Source: Allocatelliglobosispora scoriae
GTDB lineage: Bacteria; Actinomycetota; Actinomycetes; Mycobacteriales; Micromonosporaceae
Direction: 5' to 3'
DNA: 64,000 nucleotides
Assembly (NCBI RefSeq): GCF_014204945.1
Contig: NZ_JACHMN010000001.1
Location: 496,001 to 560,000 of the forward strand
A program made the position numbers and the translations under genes. The number at the start of each line of letters is the position of its first letter. Within the stretch, counting starts at the first letter, position 1. Below are positions 56,939-64,000 of the stretch, one piece after another. Under the pieces are notes generated by a model, which was not told the DNA's origin, searched no databases, and worked only from the letters and a program-made list of their open reading frames with translations.

Positions 56939-59709
56939 GCTCGCCGACCTTTCTCGATGGAACGGCTCCCTCGCGGGTTGACGCTGACCAGGATGAATGC
57001 CGCCCAGGTCGTCCTCGCGCTGATCGCACCGTCCGGCGGCGCGAAGTGTGTTCTCGTCTCCCGCAGGGCCACCTCGGCGGGCCTGCCCGCGGCGATCAGC
57101 CCGTAGAAATGCACCATGAACACCCGGGCGAGCCGGTCCGGGACCGCCCACAGGCTGAGCAGCGCGGCGTCGGTCCCCGTCGCCAGGACGGCCCGGTAGA
57201 ACCCGATCAGCCCTTCACCCGGCCGGAGCCTGCTCCGTGCCGTGGAACACGCCGACAACGACACGAGCTGGGACCGCAGGCGCAGCCCGGCGAACTCGAA
57301 CGCGAACAGCGACGAATCACCGTCCACCGCCGACGGCGCCAGCACGAGCCGGGAGAACTGCGGCTGGTCGTCGTCGACGAACGCGTGCGAGGCGATGTGG
57401 ACGTAGCGGGCCCGGACGGCGTCGGCACGGACCGCCTCCGGGGTCGCCGCCGCCACGATCTGCAGTGATCGCGGCGCGAAGATCTCGGCGATCTCGGCCA
57501 CCTCGAGGGGCGGATGCTTCAAACCGTCGTTGCTGGACGCGAAGCCCACGAAGTCCAGCTCGTGCGTGCCGCGAACCGGCCCGCCGCCGAAGCGGACCAT
57601 GGTGGTCGGCGACGGGACGTAGCTCGTCGTGCACCTCTCGAAGAGCCGCACCCCGTCGATGGTGAGGAGCTCGAACGGGAGGTAGGCCAGGACACCTCCG
57701 GGGGAGAGCGCCACATGCTCCGCTCCCCGCAGCCCGTCGGCCAGCGGTTTCAGGAGCACCGTGCTCAGGTCGGCGAGCTGCCCGCCGGGGCCGGTCGCGT
57801 CCACCGGCTCTTCCAGGTCCTGGACGGCCGTCGTGACCAGCTCCTCGAGCTCCGCCGCGTCGATCGGCAGGCGGATCATCGTGGTCCCGCTGGGCCGGAT
57901 CACCCACGCGTAGGTGCCGCTCGGTGTCGGCTCGTGCAGCACGAACGCGGTGCCGGGATCCAGGGCCGCGCGGACCTGCTCCACCGTGCAGGCGCTGGGA
58001 GCGATGACGTCGCCGAAGCGGAACGAGGACCCCGCGAGCCGGATCCGGTACTGCTCGGCCCGGTGCGCCAGGTCGGTGTATCGCCACCTCAGCTCGGCCT
58101 GCTGGACCGGGTCCTCCGCCTTGGCGAGTTCCTGCCACGCGACACCGAGCCGGCGCAGCGCGTCCTGGTGATCGGCGATCAGCCGGCGGATCTCGGGATC
58201 CTCGGCGGCGGCGATGTCGTCGCCGGTCAGCATCCGGGCGAGGCCGCGCGCACGCACGCCGTCGGCGACGGTGAACGCCTCCTCCCGGTCACCGGGACCG
58301 TTGCGCTGGTAGAGCGCGTCGATCAACCAGTGGTACGCCGCCGCGCCCGTCCCGAAGAGGAACTCCAGGCCCGGCTCGCCGTCGAGGAGTCGGCGGGATT
58401 GCTCCGCGACGGTTCGCGCCGTGCGCAGGCACTCGACGGCACGGTCCAGCCGGCTCCGTTTCAGCTCGCCCTCCTCCGACCGGCTCCGTTCCAGCGCGAT
58501 GGCGCCGAGCAGGCTGTGGAGGTCCTGGCTGTCCGGCAGCAGCGGCGCGATGCTCTCCGATGCTCGCAGCGCCGCCAGGAGCGCCTCCTCCGCCTCGTCG
58601 AGCCGGCCGAGGGTGAAGTACGCCAGGCCTGCCGCCGCGTACGGAACGACCGTGGTCCGGTCCGAGGTGCCTGCGGCCCGTACGGCGATGCCCTCGACGG
58701 CCAGCGCCAGTGCCCGGTCGGGATCGCCGCGTCGCAGCGCCACATACGAGCGGTTCGCCAGGTAAAGGCCGCGGACCGGCGCGGCGGCGGAGTGGCGGCC
58801 GGAGATCTCGATCGCCCTGCCCAGCAGCCCGTCGGCCTCGGCGAGGTCGTCCTCAAGCATCCGGAGCATCAGCGTGCCGGCGAGATTGGACAGCGCCGTG
58901 GCGGTCATCACGCCGTCGGGCTGCTTCCTCTCGAAGAGCGCCAGGGCTCGCCGCTGGTAGTCCAGCGCCCGGGTGAAGTCCTGCTCGTTGGCGTAGAGCT
59001 GCCCGATGTTCGTCAGGCACATGGCGCGCTCGTCGGAGCCGGACGGCAGCACCCGTGCCTCTTCCAGCGCGGTGAACTCGTCCAGGGCCTGGAAGAACAG
59101 CGGCAGCGCCTGGGCGTACTCGAAGTAGTGGGTGTGGTGGAAGGCGGCGTTCTGCAGCAGACCGGCCCGGATCAGCCGCGAGACGCCGGGCATGGCGATC
59201 GCGGCCGCGAAGCTCCGATCCGACCCCGGCCGGTCGCCGGCGAGCTGCTGGACCATGCCGATATGGCACAGCGACGTGGCCAGCGAATCCGCCGGCTCGC
59301 CGTGCCGCTGCGCGATACGCAGGGAGTCCTCGTGGCAGGCGAGCGCCTCGTTGATCATCCCGAGCTTCTCGTAGACCACGCCGAGGTTGCTCCGGGTCAC
59401 GCCGTAGTCGCGGGAGTCGGGTTCCTGGAGGTGCCGGTAGCCGGCGCACGCCCGTTCCAGGTTCTCCCGCGCGGGAGCCAGCCGGCCCAGCAGGAACTCC
59501 ACCTTGCCCAGTTCGCCGTGCAGGTCGGTGCGCGCCAGCTCCCACTTCCTGTGCTCGTGGCCGGAGGCGAGGAGACCGGGTCCGGGCATGAGGATTCGCA
59601 GGGCCTGGGTGAACAGCACTGCGGCCTGCTGGTACTCCTGCCCGGCCACCAGGGCGAGCGCCTGCCGGGTGAGTTCGAGCGCCTTGTCGTACCGCCGGGA
59701 CGCGCTCAT
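56935..59709 (-). CDS. TPR-CHAT domain protein (caspase-like protease)
   Basis: 924 residues. An N-terminal array of tetratricopeptide repeats (about 1-430; YDKALELTRQALALVAGQEY, SNLGVVYEKLGMINEALACH, LTNIGQLYANEQDFTRAL, PYAAAGLAYFTLGRLDEAEE) is followed by a helical linker and a CHAT domain (about 640-905). The caspase-like dyad is His775 in HIASHAF and Cys821 in VSLSACSTA. CHAT proteases act in bacterial immune and cell-death systems, including the type III-E CRISPR-associated Craspase and gasdermin-cleaving proteases. As first gene of a four-gene overlapping operon it is the likely sensor-protease. ATG at 59709; the ribosome site is weak. Confidence 0.92.
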   Translation of the reverse strand: MSASRRYDKALELTRQALALVAGQEYQQAAVLFTQALRILMPGPGLLASGHEHRKWELARTDLHGELGKVEFLLGRLAPARENLERACAGYRHLQEPDSRDYGVTRSNLGVVYEKLGMINEALACHEDSLRIAQRHGEPADSLATSLCHIGMVQQLAGDRPGSDRSFAAAIAMPGVSRLIRAGLLQNAAFHHTHYFEYAQALPLFFQALDEFTALEEARVLPSGSDERAMCLTNIGQLYANEQDFTRALDYQRRALALFERKQPDGVMTATALSNLAGTLMLRMLEDDLAEADGLLGRAIEISGRHSAAAPVRGLYLANRSYVALRRGDPDRALALAVEGIAVRAAGTSDRTTVVPYAAAGLAYFTLGRLDEAEEALLAALRASESIAPLLPDSQDLHSLLGAIALERSRSEEGELKRSRLDRAVECLRTARTVAEQSRRLLDGEPGLEFLFGTGAAAYHWLIDALYQRNGPGDREEAFTVADGVRARGLARMLTGDDIAAAEDPEIRRLIADHQDALRRLGVAWQELAKAEDPVQQAELRWRYTDLAHRAEQYRIRLAGSSFRFGDVIAPSACTVEQVRAALDPGTAFVLHEPTPSGTYAWVIRPSGTTMIRLPIDAAELEELVTTAVQDLEEPVDATGPGGQLADLSTVLLKPLADGLRGAEHVALSPGGVLAYLPFELLTIDGVRLFERCTTSYVPSPTTMVRFGGGPVRGTHELDFVGFASSNDGLKHPPLEVAEIAEIFAPRSLQIVAAATPEAVRADAVRARYVHIASHAFVDDDQPQFSRLVLAPSAVDGDSSLFAFEFAGLRLRSQLVSLSACSTARSRLRPGEGLIGFYRAVLATGTDAALLSLWAVPDRLARVFMVHFYGLIAAGRPAEVALRETRTHFAPPDGAISARTTWAAFILVSVNPRGSRSIEKGRRA

Positions 59710-59867
59710 ACCGGGTCCGTGCCGGTGGCGCCGAGGACCCTGGTCCAGCTCCGCCCCGGGGAGCCGAGCGTCACGAGAAATGTCATCTACCCTCCCCTGT
59801 TCAATGACGGACAGGGGAGGCGAGGGCTGCCGTCACCGCCTGATCAGGCGGTTTGCGCGGCGTGAGG
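59710..59867. promoter_or_regulatory. Promoter region of the CATRA-like operon with two palindromes
   Basis: A 158-base gap between the S9B peptidase stop and the CHAT start, both on the minus strand. It holds a 10-bp inverted repeat (CCTCCCCTGT at 59791-59800 with 59811-59820) and a 16-bp perfect palindrome CCGCCTGATCAGGCGG at 59836-59851. The latter probably terminates the peptidase gene; the former lies about 80 bases before the CHAT start and may be an operator. Confidence 0.5.
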
Positions 59868-61949
59868 TCAGGGCAGGTGCAGGGCGCGGCGGAGGAAGTC
59901 GAGCTGGTGCAGGAGCAGGTTCTCGGCGGTGGCCTCGTCGGCGACACCGTGGGTGGCCCGGCTCAGGGGCAGCACCTCGTGGGGACGCCCGGCCGCGAGC
60001 AGCGCGTGGGAGAAGCGCAGCGTGTTGGCGGGGAACACGTTGTCGTCGGTCAACCCGTGCACCAGCAGCAGCGGCCGGGTCAGCTTCGGCGCCTCCAGCA
60101 GCAGCGAGCAGGAGTCGTAGCGGTCGGGGTGCAGATCGGGGTGGCCGAGGAACCGCTCCCGCCAGTGCGTGTCGTAGAGGCGCTGGTCGGTCACGCCCGC
60201 CCCGGCGATCGCCGCGTGGAACACGTCCGGCCGCCGCAGCACGGCGAGGGCGGCGAGCGTGCCGCTGAAGGACCAGCCGCGCATCGCGACGCGGTCCAGG
60301 TCGAGGTCGGGGAATCGGCGAGCGGCGTCGTGCAGCGCCGTGACCTGGTCGTCGAGGACGCCGGTGAACATGTCGCCGTAGACCTCGCGCTCCCACCGCG
60401 GGCCGCGGCCCGGCGTACCACTCCCGTCGACGACGAGCACCGCGAAGCCCTGCTCGGCGAACCATTGCGAGACCAGCGACCAGGCCGCCTGCTCTGCCGT
60501 GACCCGCTGCGCGGCCGACCCGGCGTAGGGGTCGAGCAGCACCGGCAGCTTCCCCTCCCGGTGCCATGACGGCAGGAAGAGGTGGCTGCGCAGCTCCCGC
60601 TCCCCGGCCGCGAACGCGACGACCCGCGGCTCGAGCACCGGCCGCTGCGCCCGCGACCCGATCACCCGGTCCGGCGCCGCGCCGCGCCGCACGGTCACGA
60701 CCGCGCCGAACCACGAGGGGGTACGCGCACACTCGACCACGGTTCCCGCCCGCCGCGCGCCGGTGTAGACGCCCGGCGCCGAGCTGACCTGCCGGGCTCC
60801 GGTCTCCGCAGCCCAGACCCACAGGTGCCGTTCGGTCGGTTCGGCCGACGCCACGAAGAACACCTCGTCGCCCTCGACGTCGATCACGGAGTCGAGCTGC
60901 AGCCCGGCGGGCGTGACCGGCTCCCCGGCGACGGTCAGGTGCCGGGTCTCCCCCACGTCGGCGTGGCCCACCAGCAGCCCGGATCCGGTCCGCACCGGCA
61001 GCCCCGGGACGAGCTGCACCCAGCAGTCGTCGCGCTGCTCGGCGAGGACGGCGGTCGACCCGTCGTCGGGGTCGACGGCGAGCACGCGGACGGTCCCCTG
61101 GTCCCGGCTCTGCACCCCGGCGTACGGCCCGTGGTCGTCCCATCCGGCGGAGGGCACGTACTCGAAGGCCGTCCGGTCCCACCGCACCTCGGTCCGCTCC
61201 CCGTCGAGCCCGGCGACCCAGAGCGTGACGTCGGCGTTGGCGCTGCCCACGGCCGGGTAGCGGACGGCTCGCGGCGGCTGGGCGGGCTCGGCCGGGTCCG
61301 AGATGTACCAGACCATCACCGCGGCGTTGTCGACCCGGGCGATGAGCAGGCGCTGTCCGTCGGGTGCCCACCAGAACCCATCGTCGCGCCCCATCGACTC
61401 GGCGGCGACGTGCTCGGCCAGCCCGAACGTGACCTCCGGTCCGTCCGGTGCCGCCACCACCCGGTCTCCGGTGCCGTCGGCCTCGATCACGCGGACCGCC
61501 CCGTCACTGACGTAGGCGACCCGCCGCCCGGTCGGGTCCAGGCGCGGGTCCATGACGGAGCCGACCGCGTCGAGCCTGGTCACGACGCCGGTGGCGATCT
61601 CCACCGTCCAGAGTGCACCGGAGAGGGCGAACGCGGCGAGCCGCTGATCGGCGTCGGTGCTGTAGGCGACGATGCCGCTGCCGGCGACCCGGGCCCGCTC
61701 CCGCCGGGTGCGTTCGGCGGCGGAGAGCTGCTCGGCGGCACCGCCGAGGAGCTGGACCGGGTCGGCGAGCTGCCGTTCGGCACCGGTGGCGACGTCGAGC
61801 GCCCAGAGGCTCGCGGCCGCGTCGTCCCCGGCGGCGCTGCGCAGGAAGAGGACGGTGCCGCCGCCGGGCCCGATGCTGAAGTGGCCGGGTGCGCCGAGGG
61901 TGAACCGGCGGGTCCGGGCGAGTTGCCGCGGCAGCGTGATCATCGACAT
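59868..61949 (-). CDS. Dipeptidyl-peptidase IV-like (S9B) serine peptidase
   Basis: 693 residues, no signal peptide. N-terminal DPP-IV beta-propeller (about 20-430) with the substrate-binding Glu region FGLAEHVAAESMGRDDGFWWAPDG, read in parts AEHVAAE and GFWWAPDG. The C-terminal hydrolase has DPYAGSAAQ, nucleophile Ser560 in GWSFSG (usual GWSYGG), Asp in HGLTDDNVF and His in ATHGV. Family members remove dipeptides ending in Pro/Ala from peptide N-termini. ATG at 61949, with an in-frame ATG two codons later. Located upstream of the CHAT operon but separated by hairpins. Confidence 0.92.
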   Translation of the reverse strand: MSMITLPRQLARTRRFTLGAPGHFSIGPGGGTVLFLRSAAGDDAAASLWALDVATGAERQLADPVQLLGGAAEQLSAAERTRRERARVAGSGIVAYSTDADQRLAAFALSGALWTVEIATGVVTRLDAVGSVMDPRLDPTGRRVAYVSDGAVRVIEADGTGDRVVAAPDGPEVTFGLAEHVAAESMGRDDGFWWAPDGQRLLIARVDNAAVMVWYISDPAEPAQPPRAVRYPAVGSANADVTLWVAGLDGERTEVRWDRTAFEYVPSAGWDDHGPYAGVQSRDQGTVRVLAVDPDDGSTAVLAEQRDDCWVQLVPGLPVRTGSGLLVGHADVGETRHLTVAGEPVTPAGLQLDSVIDVEGDEVFFVASAEPTERHLWVWAAETGARQVSSAPGVYTGARRAGTVVECARTPSWFGAVVTVRRGAAPDRVIGSRAQRPVLEPRVVAFAAGERELRSHLFLPSWHREGKLPVLLDPYAGSAAQRVTAEQAAWSLVSQWFAEQGFAVLVVDGSGTPGRGPRWEREVYGDMFTGVLDDQVTALHDAARRFPDLDLDRVAMRGWSFSGTLAALAVLRRPDVFHAAIAGAGVTDQRLYDTHWRERFLGHPDLHPDRYDSCSLLLEAPKLTRPLLLVHGLTDDNVFPANTLRFSHALLAAGRPHEVLPLSRATHGVADEATAENLLLHQLDFLRRALHLP

Positions 61950-61984
61950 CCGCCCAGCCTGCCAGAGTCGCTACAGTCGCGGGT

Positions 61985-62476
61985 ATGCCGGTACGCCACT
62001 CGCACTGCTCCTACTGCGGCCACCCGTTCGCGGTCGACCAGCCCTGGCCGCGTCGGTGCCAGGGCTGTTCGGAGATCAGCTACCTCAATCCGCTGCCGGT
62101 CGTGCTCGCCGTCCAGCCCGTCGACGACGGCCTGCTGGTGATCCGCCGGTCGATCCCGCCCCAGGTGGGATGGCTGGCGCTGCCGGGCGGGTTCCTCGAC
62201 TTGGGCGAGTCATGGCAGGAGGCGACGGCACGGGAGCTGCGCGAGGAGACCGGTCTCGTCACCTCCGCCGCCGACGTGACCCACTTCGACACCCTGAGCG
62301 CGCCGAGCGGAACGCTGCTCGTCTTCGGCCTGCTGCCGACGCTGACGCTCGCGGACCTGCCGGAGTCGGTCGCCAACGACGAGTGCGACGGCTGGGAGCT
62401 GATCACGGGCCCGGTGGAGCTCGCCTTCGACCTGCACACGGCGGTGGCGGCCCGCTACTTCGCCACACGGAGCTGA
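61985..62476 (+). CDS. NUDIX hydrolase with zinc ribbon
   Basis: 163 residues. A four-cysteine zinc ribbon (CSYCGHPF ... RRCQGCS, residues 8-29) precedes a NUDIX domain with LALPGGFLDLGESWQEATARELREETG, where the key residues are PGG, GE and the REL-REETG helix. The layout resembles NudC/ADP-ribose pyrophosphatase-type proteins. Substrate unknown. ATG at 61985; divergent from the S9B gene. Confidence 0.92.
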   Translation: MPVRHSHCSYCGHPFAVDQPWPRRCQGCSEISYLNPLPVVLAVQPVDDGLLVIRRSIPPQVGWLALPGGFLDLGESWQEATARELREETGLVTSAADVTHFDTLSAPSGTLLVFGLLPTLTLADLPESVANDECDGWELITGPVELAFDLHTAVAARYFATRS

Positions 62477-62497
62477 CCCGGAGAGCTGAGGCGCACA

Positions 62498-62536
62498 CCC
62501 CGTGGGACCGACTCTTCAAGAGTTGGTCCCACGGGG
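62498..62536 (+). terminator. 19-bp hairpin, ACTCTT-AAGAGT palindrome family
   Basis: A 19-pair stem (62498-62516 with 62518-62536) containing one G-T pair, centred on ACTCTT-C-AAGAGT with GTGGGACC outer arms. It lies 22 bases after the NUDIX stop and 30 bases before the next start. The core is shared with the elements at 16.4 and 44.7 kb. Confidence 0.8.
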
Positions 62537-62566
62537 GTGGTCACCCGGCCTCCTACACTGCTCGGC

Positions 62567-63310
62567 GTGACCGTCTACGACAGCATCGGCGCGACCTACT
62601 CCAGCACCCGGCGACCTGACCCGCGGATCGCGGCCCGGATCCATAGCGCACTCGGCGACGCGCGGACGGTCGTCAACGTCGGTGCGGGCGCGGGCTCCTA
62701 CGAGCCCGCCGGCACGGTCCTCGCGGTCGAGCCGAGCGCGGTGATGATCGCCCAGCGGCCGGCCGGGGCGGCACCGGCGGTGCAGGCGGTGGCGGAGTCG
62801 CTCCCGGTCGCCGACGACGCCGCGGACGCGGTGATGGCGCTGCTCACCGTGCACCACTGGACCGATCTCGCGGCGGGCCTGGCGGAGCTGCGGCGGATCG
62901 CGCGGCGGCGGGTCGTCGTCCTCACCTGGGATCAGCGGGTCACCCGTGAGTTCTGGCTGCTGCGGGAGTACGTCCCGGAGGCGACGGCGATCGACGAGAC
63001 GCGGGCGGTGCCGGTGGAGGTGCTCGCGGAGCTGCTCGGCGGGGCGCGGATCGAGACCGTCCCGGTGCCGCACGACTGTGTCGACGGGTTCGGCGCGGCA
63101 TACTGGCGGCGCCCCTCGGCGTACCTGGAGAGGGTTGTCCGGGACGGGATCTCGATGCTGGCGCAGACCGGCGAGGAAGCGCTGGCGCCGGGCCTGGCGC
63201 GCCTGCACGCGGACCTCGCGTCCGGGCGCTGGCACGAGCAGCACGCGGACCTGCTGGAACTCGACGAGCTCGACGCCGGTTACCGGCTGGTCATCGCCGA
63301 CGTGTCATGA
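62567..63310 (+). CDS. Class I SAM-dependent methyltransferase
   Basis: 247 residues. VYDSIGATYSSTRRPDPRIA start, motif I VVNVGAGAGSYEPAG, motif II VLAVEPSAVMIAQR, then ESLPVADDAADAVMALLTVHHWTDL, read as separate blocks typical of UbiE/methyltransferase-11 proteins. Acceptor unknown. The GTG at 62567 (VTVYDSIG) is the family-like start. Overlaps the convergent DinB-type gene by 6 bases. Confidence 0.9.
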   Translation: MTVYDSIGATYSSTRRPDPRIAARIHSALGDARTVVNVGAGAGSYEPAGTVLAVEPSAVMIAQRPAGAAPAVQAVAESLPVADDAADAVMALLTVHHWTDLAAGLAELRRIARRRVVVLTWDQRVTREFWLLREYVPEATAIDETRAVPVEVLAELLGGARIETVPVPHDCVDGFGAAYWRRPSAYLERVVRDGISMLAQTGEEALAPGLARLHADLASGRWHEQHADLLELDELDAGYRLVIADVS

Positions 63311-63883
63311 GTCCAGCGCTGCCTTGAGCGTCCACGACGACAGGCGGGGCCGGTCGCCGAGCTCGGCGCGGCCGGTGCACCACAGCAGCACGTCGGCGGG
63401 GTCGCCGGGCGGGGCGTCGGGGAAGAGCCGGGCCAGCACCGACGCGCAGAGGTCCGCCGGGGGCCGCCAGTCGACGCCGAGACCGCGGGTGATGTCGTGG
63501 GTGTGCATCAGGATCTCGTCGACCCCGAGCGCGGCGAAGCCGCCGGGATCGGTCGGGCCCCAGTGCCAGGCGCGGCTCGCCGGGTCGGCGGTGGTGATCG
63601 CGCTGCTCAGCAGGGCCCCGCAGGCGTCGATGACCCGCAGCACCTCGGCGGGCGGGGTCTCGGCCGGGACGGTCAGGTCGAGCGGCAGGTAGGCGTCGGC
63701 GGGGCGGCCGGCCACCTGACCGGCGTAGGCGAGCAGGTCGTGGGCGATGTGGACGGCCGTCGCCCAGCAGGTCCAGGTGAGTTCCCCGGCGGGCTGGAAC
63801 CAGTCGCGGGTGACGTGCGGGGTGAGCGCCCGCCGCAGCTCGGCGAGCGCCTCGTCGACGTGGTCTGCCCCCATGGTGCGCAT
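63305..63883 (-). CDS. Mycothiol-dependent maleylpyruvate isomerase-type (DinB-like) protein
   Basis: 192 residues. A four-helix DinB/MDMPI N-terminal domain with metal-type histidines in AVHIAHDLL and EILMHTHDITRGLG, plus TWTCWATAVHIA and the end part CTGRAELGDRPRLSSWT. Such actinobacterial proteins use or resemble enzymes using mycothiol as cofactor. The open frame extends to the window edge, but the ATG at 63883 fits the family start. Confidence 0.85.
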   Translation of the reverse strand: MRTMGADHVDEALAELRRALTPHVTRDWFQPAGELTWTCWATAVHIAHDLLAYAGQVAGRPADAYLPLDLTVPAETPPAEVLRVIDACGALLSSAITTADPASRAWHWGPTDPGGFAALGVDEILMHTHDITRGLGVDWRPPADLCASVLARLFPDAPPGDPADVLLWCTGRAELGDRPRLSSWTLKAALDS

Positions 63884-63917
63884 CCGCCCAGCATGCCAGG
63901 TCGCGCAGCGCGGCGTG

Positions 63918-64000
63918 TCCAACCGTGTCCAATACCCGCCCCCGGTCGCGAAGACCTGGCACCTCAACCCGATGAATCCGGGCAACGGCCACGGCATCAT
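63918..64000 (+). CDS. Possible start of a gene running off the window
   Basis: From a GTG at 63918 the frame reads VSNRVQYPPPVAKTWHLN then PMNPGNGHGI to the end of the window without a stop. The composition looks protein-like, but the segment is too short for any family call. It could equally be non-coding. Confidence 0.25.

Noticed and set aside
59868-61949. The DPP-IV-like peptidase as a member of the CHAT operon
   Set aside because: It is on the same strand but separated by 158 bases with two palindromes, whereas the four operon genes all overlap; S9B peptidases are common housekeeping genes.

Overview
The window is very GC-rich, with many GTG/TTG starts, ATGA/GTGA-coupled genes, ECF sigma factors and many secreted CBM2 or F5/8C enzymes. 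This suggests a filamentous actinomycete, most likely Micromonosporaceae-like (inference from gene content and style; no marker gene is present). No rRNA, tRNA or CRISPR array was seen.

Layout. 1-9.3 kb: the 3' end of a nonribosomal peptide synthetase (NRPS) operon, made of A(partial)-PCP, C-A-PCP and C-A-PCP-thioester reductase, with a translationally coupled homologue of leucyl/phenylalanyl-tRNA-protein transferase. The last adenylation domain carries a serine code, so the peptide is predicted to leave as a serine-derived aldehyde or alcohol. 9.3-13.3 kb: a methyltransferase/PhyH dioxygenase pair, a lipoprotein, a double VOC protein and a helical protein. 13.7-23.7 kb: a secretome block (S1 protease, CE4 deacetylase-CBM2, SGNH esterase-CBM2, GH5 mannanase-CBM2) interrupted by a TnpB element beside a decayed allophanate hydrolase. 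23.9-30.8 kb: a MerR-PP2C fusion, a DapA-like aldolase with a divergent LysR regulator, a membrane protein with an L7/L12-like domain, an ECF sigma factor with its partner, and a GrpB-like protein. 30.8-41 kb: two large secreted proteins with F5/8C domains, both preceded by the same LacI-type palindrome, surrounding a NarL-type two-component system, a second ECF sigma factor with a frameshifted partner, and small unknown genes. 41-49.5 kb: GNAT, acyltransferase-SGNH, cupin, NUDIX, HAD, prolyl oligopeptidase and a frameshifted inositol-monophosphatase-like gene. 49.7-53.6 kb: a MarR regulator divergent from an MFS pump, an FAD monooxygenase and a lipoprotein, with two tandem operator palindromes between.

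54.4-59.9 kb holds the most notable locus: a four-gene overlapping operon of a TPR-CHAT (caspase-like) protease, a small coiled protein, a 461-residue protein with four C-terminal membrane segments, and a second multi-pass membrane protein. It matches the architecture I recall under the name CATRA, a predicted conflict (immune) system. 59.9-64 kb: a DPP-IV-like peptidase, a NUDIX hydrolase, a methyltransferase and a mycothiol/DinB-type protein.

Long perfect or near-perfect hairpins close many transcription units. Three of them (16.4, 44.7 and 62.5 kb) share one core sequence and form a dispersed palindrome family; the 44.7-kb copy looks like one palindrome nested in another.
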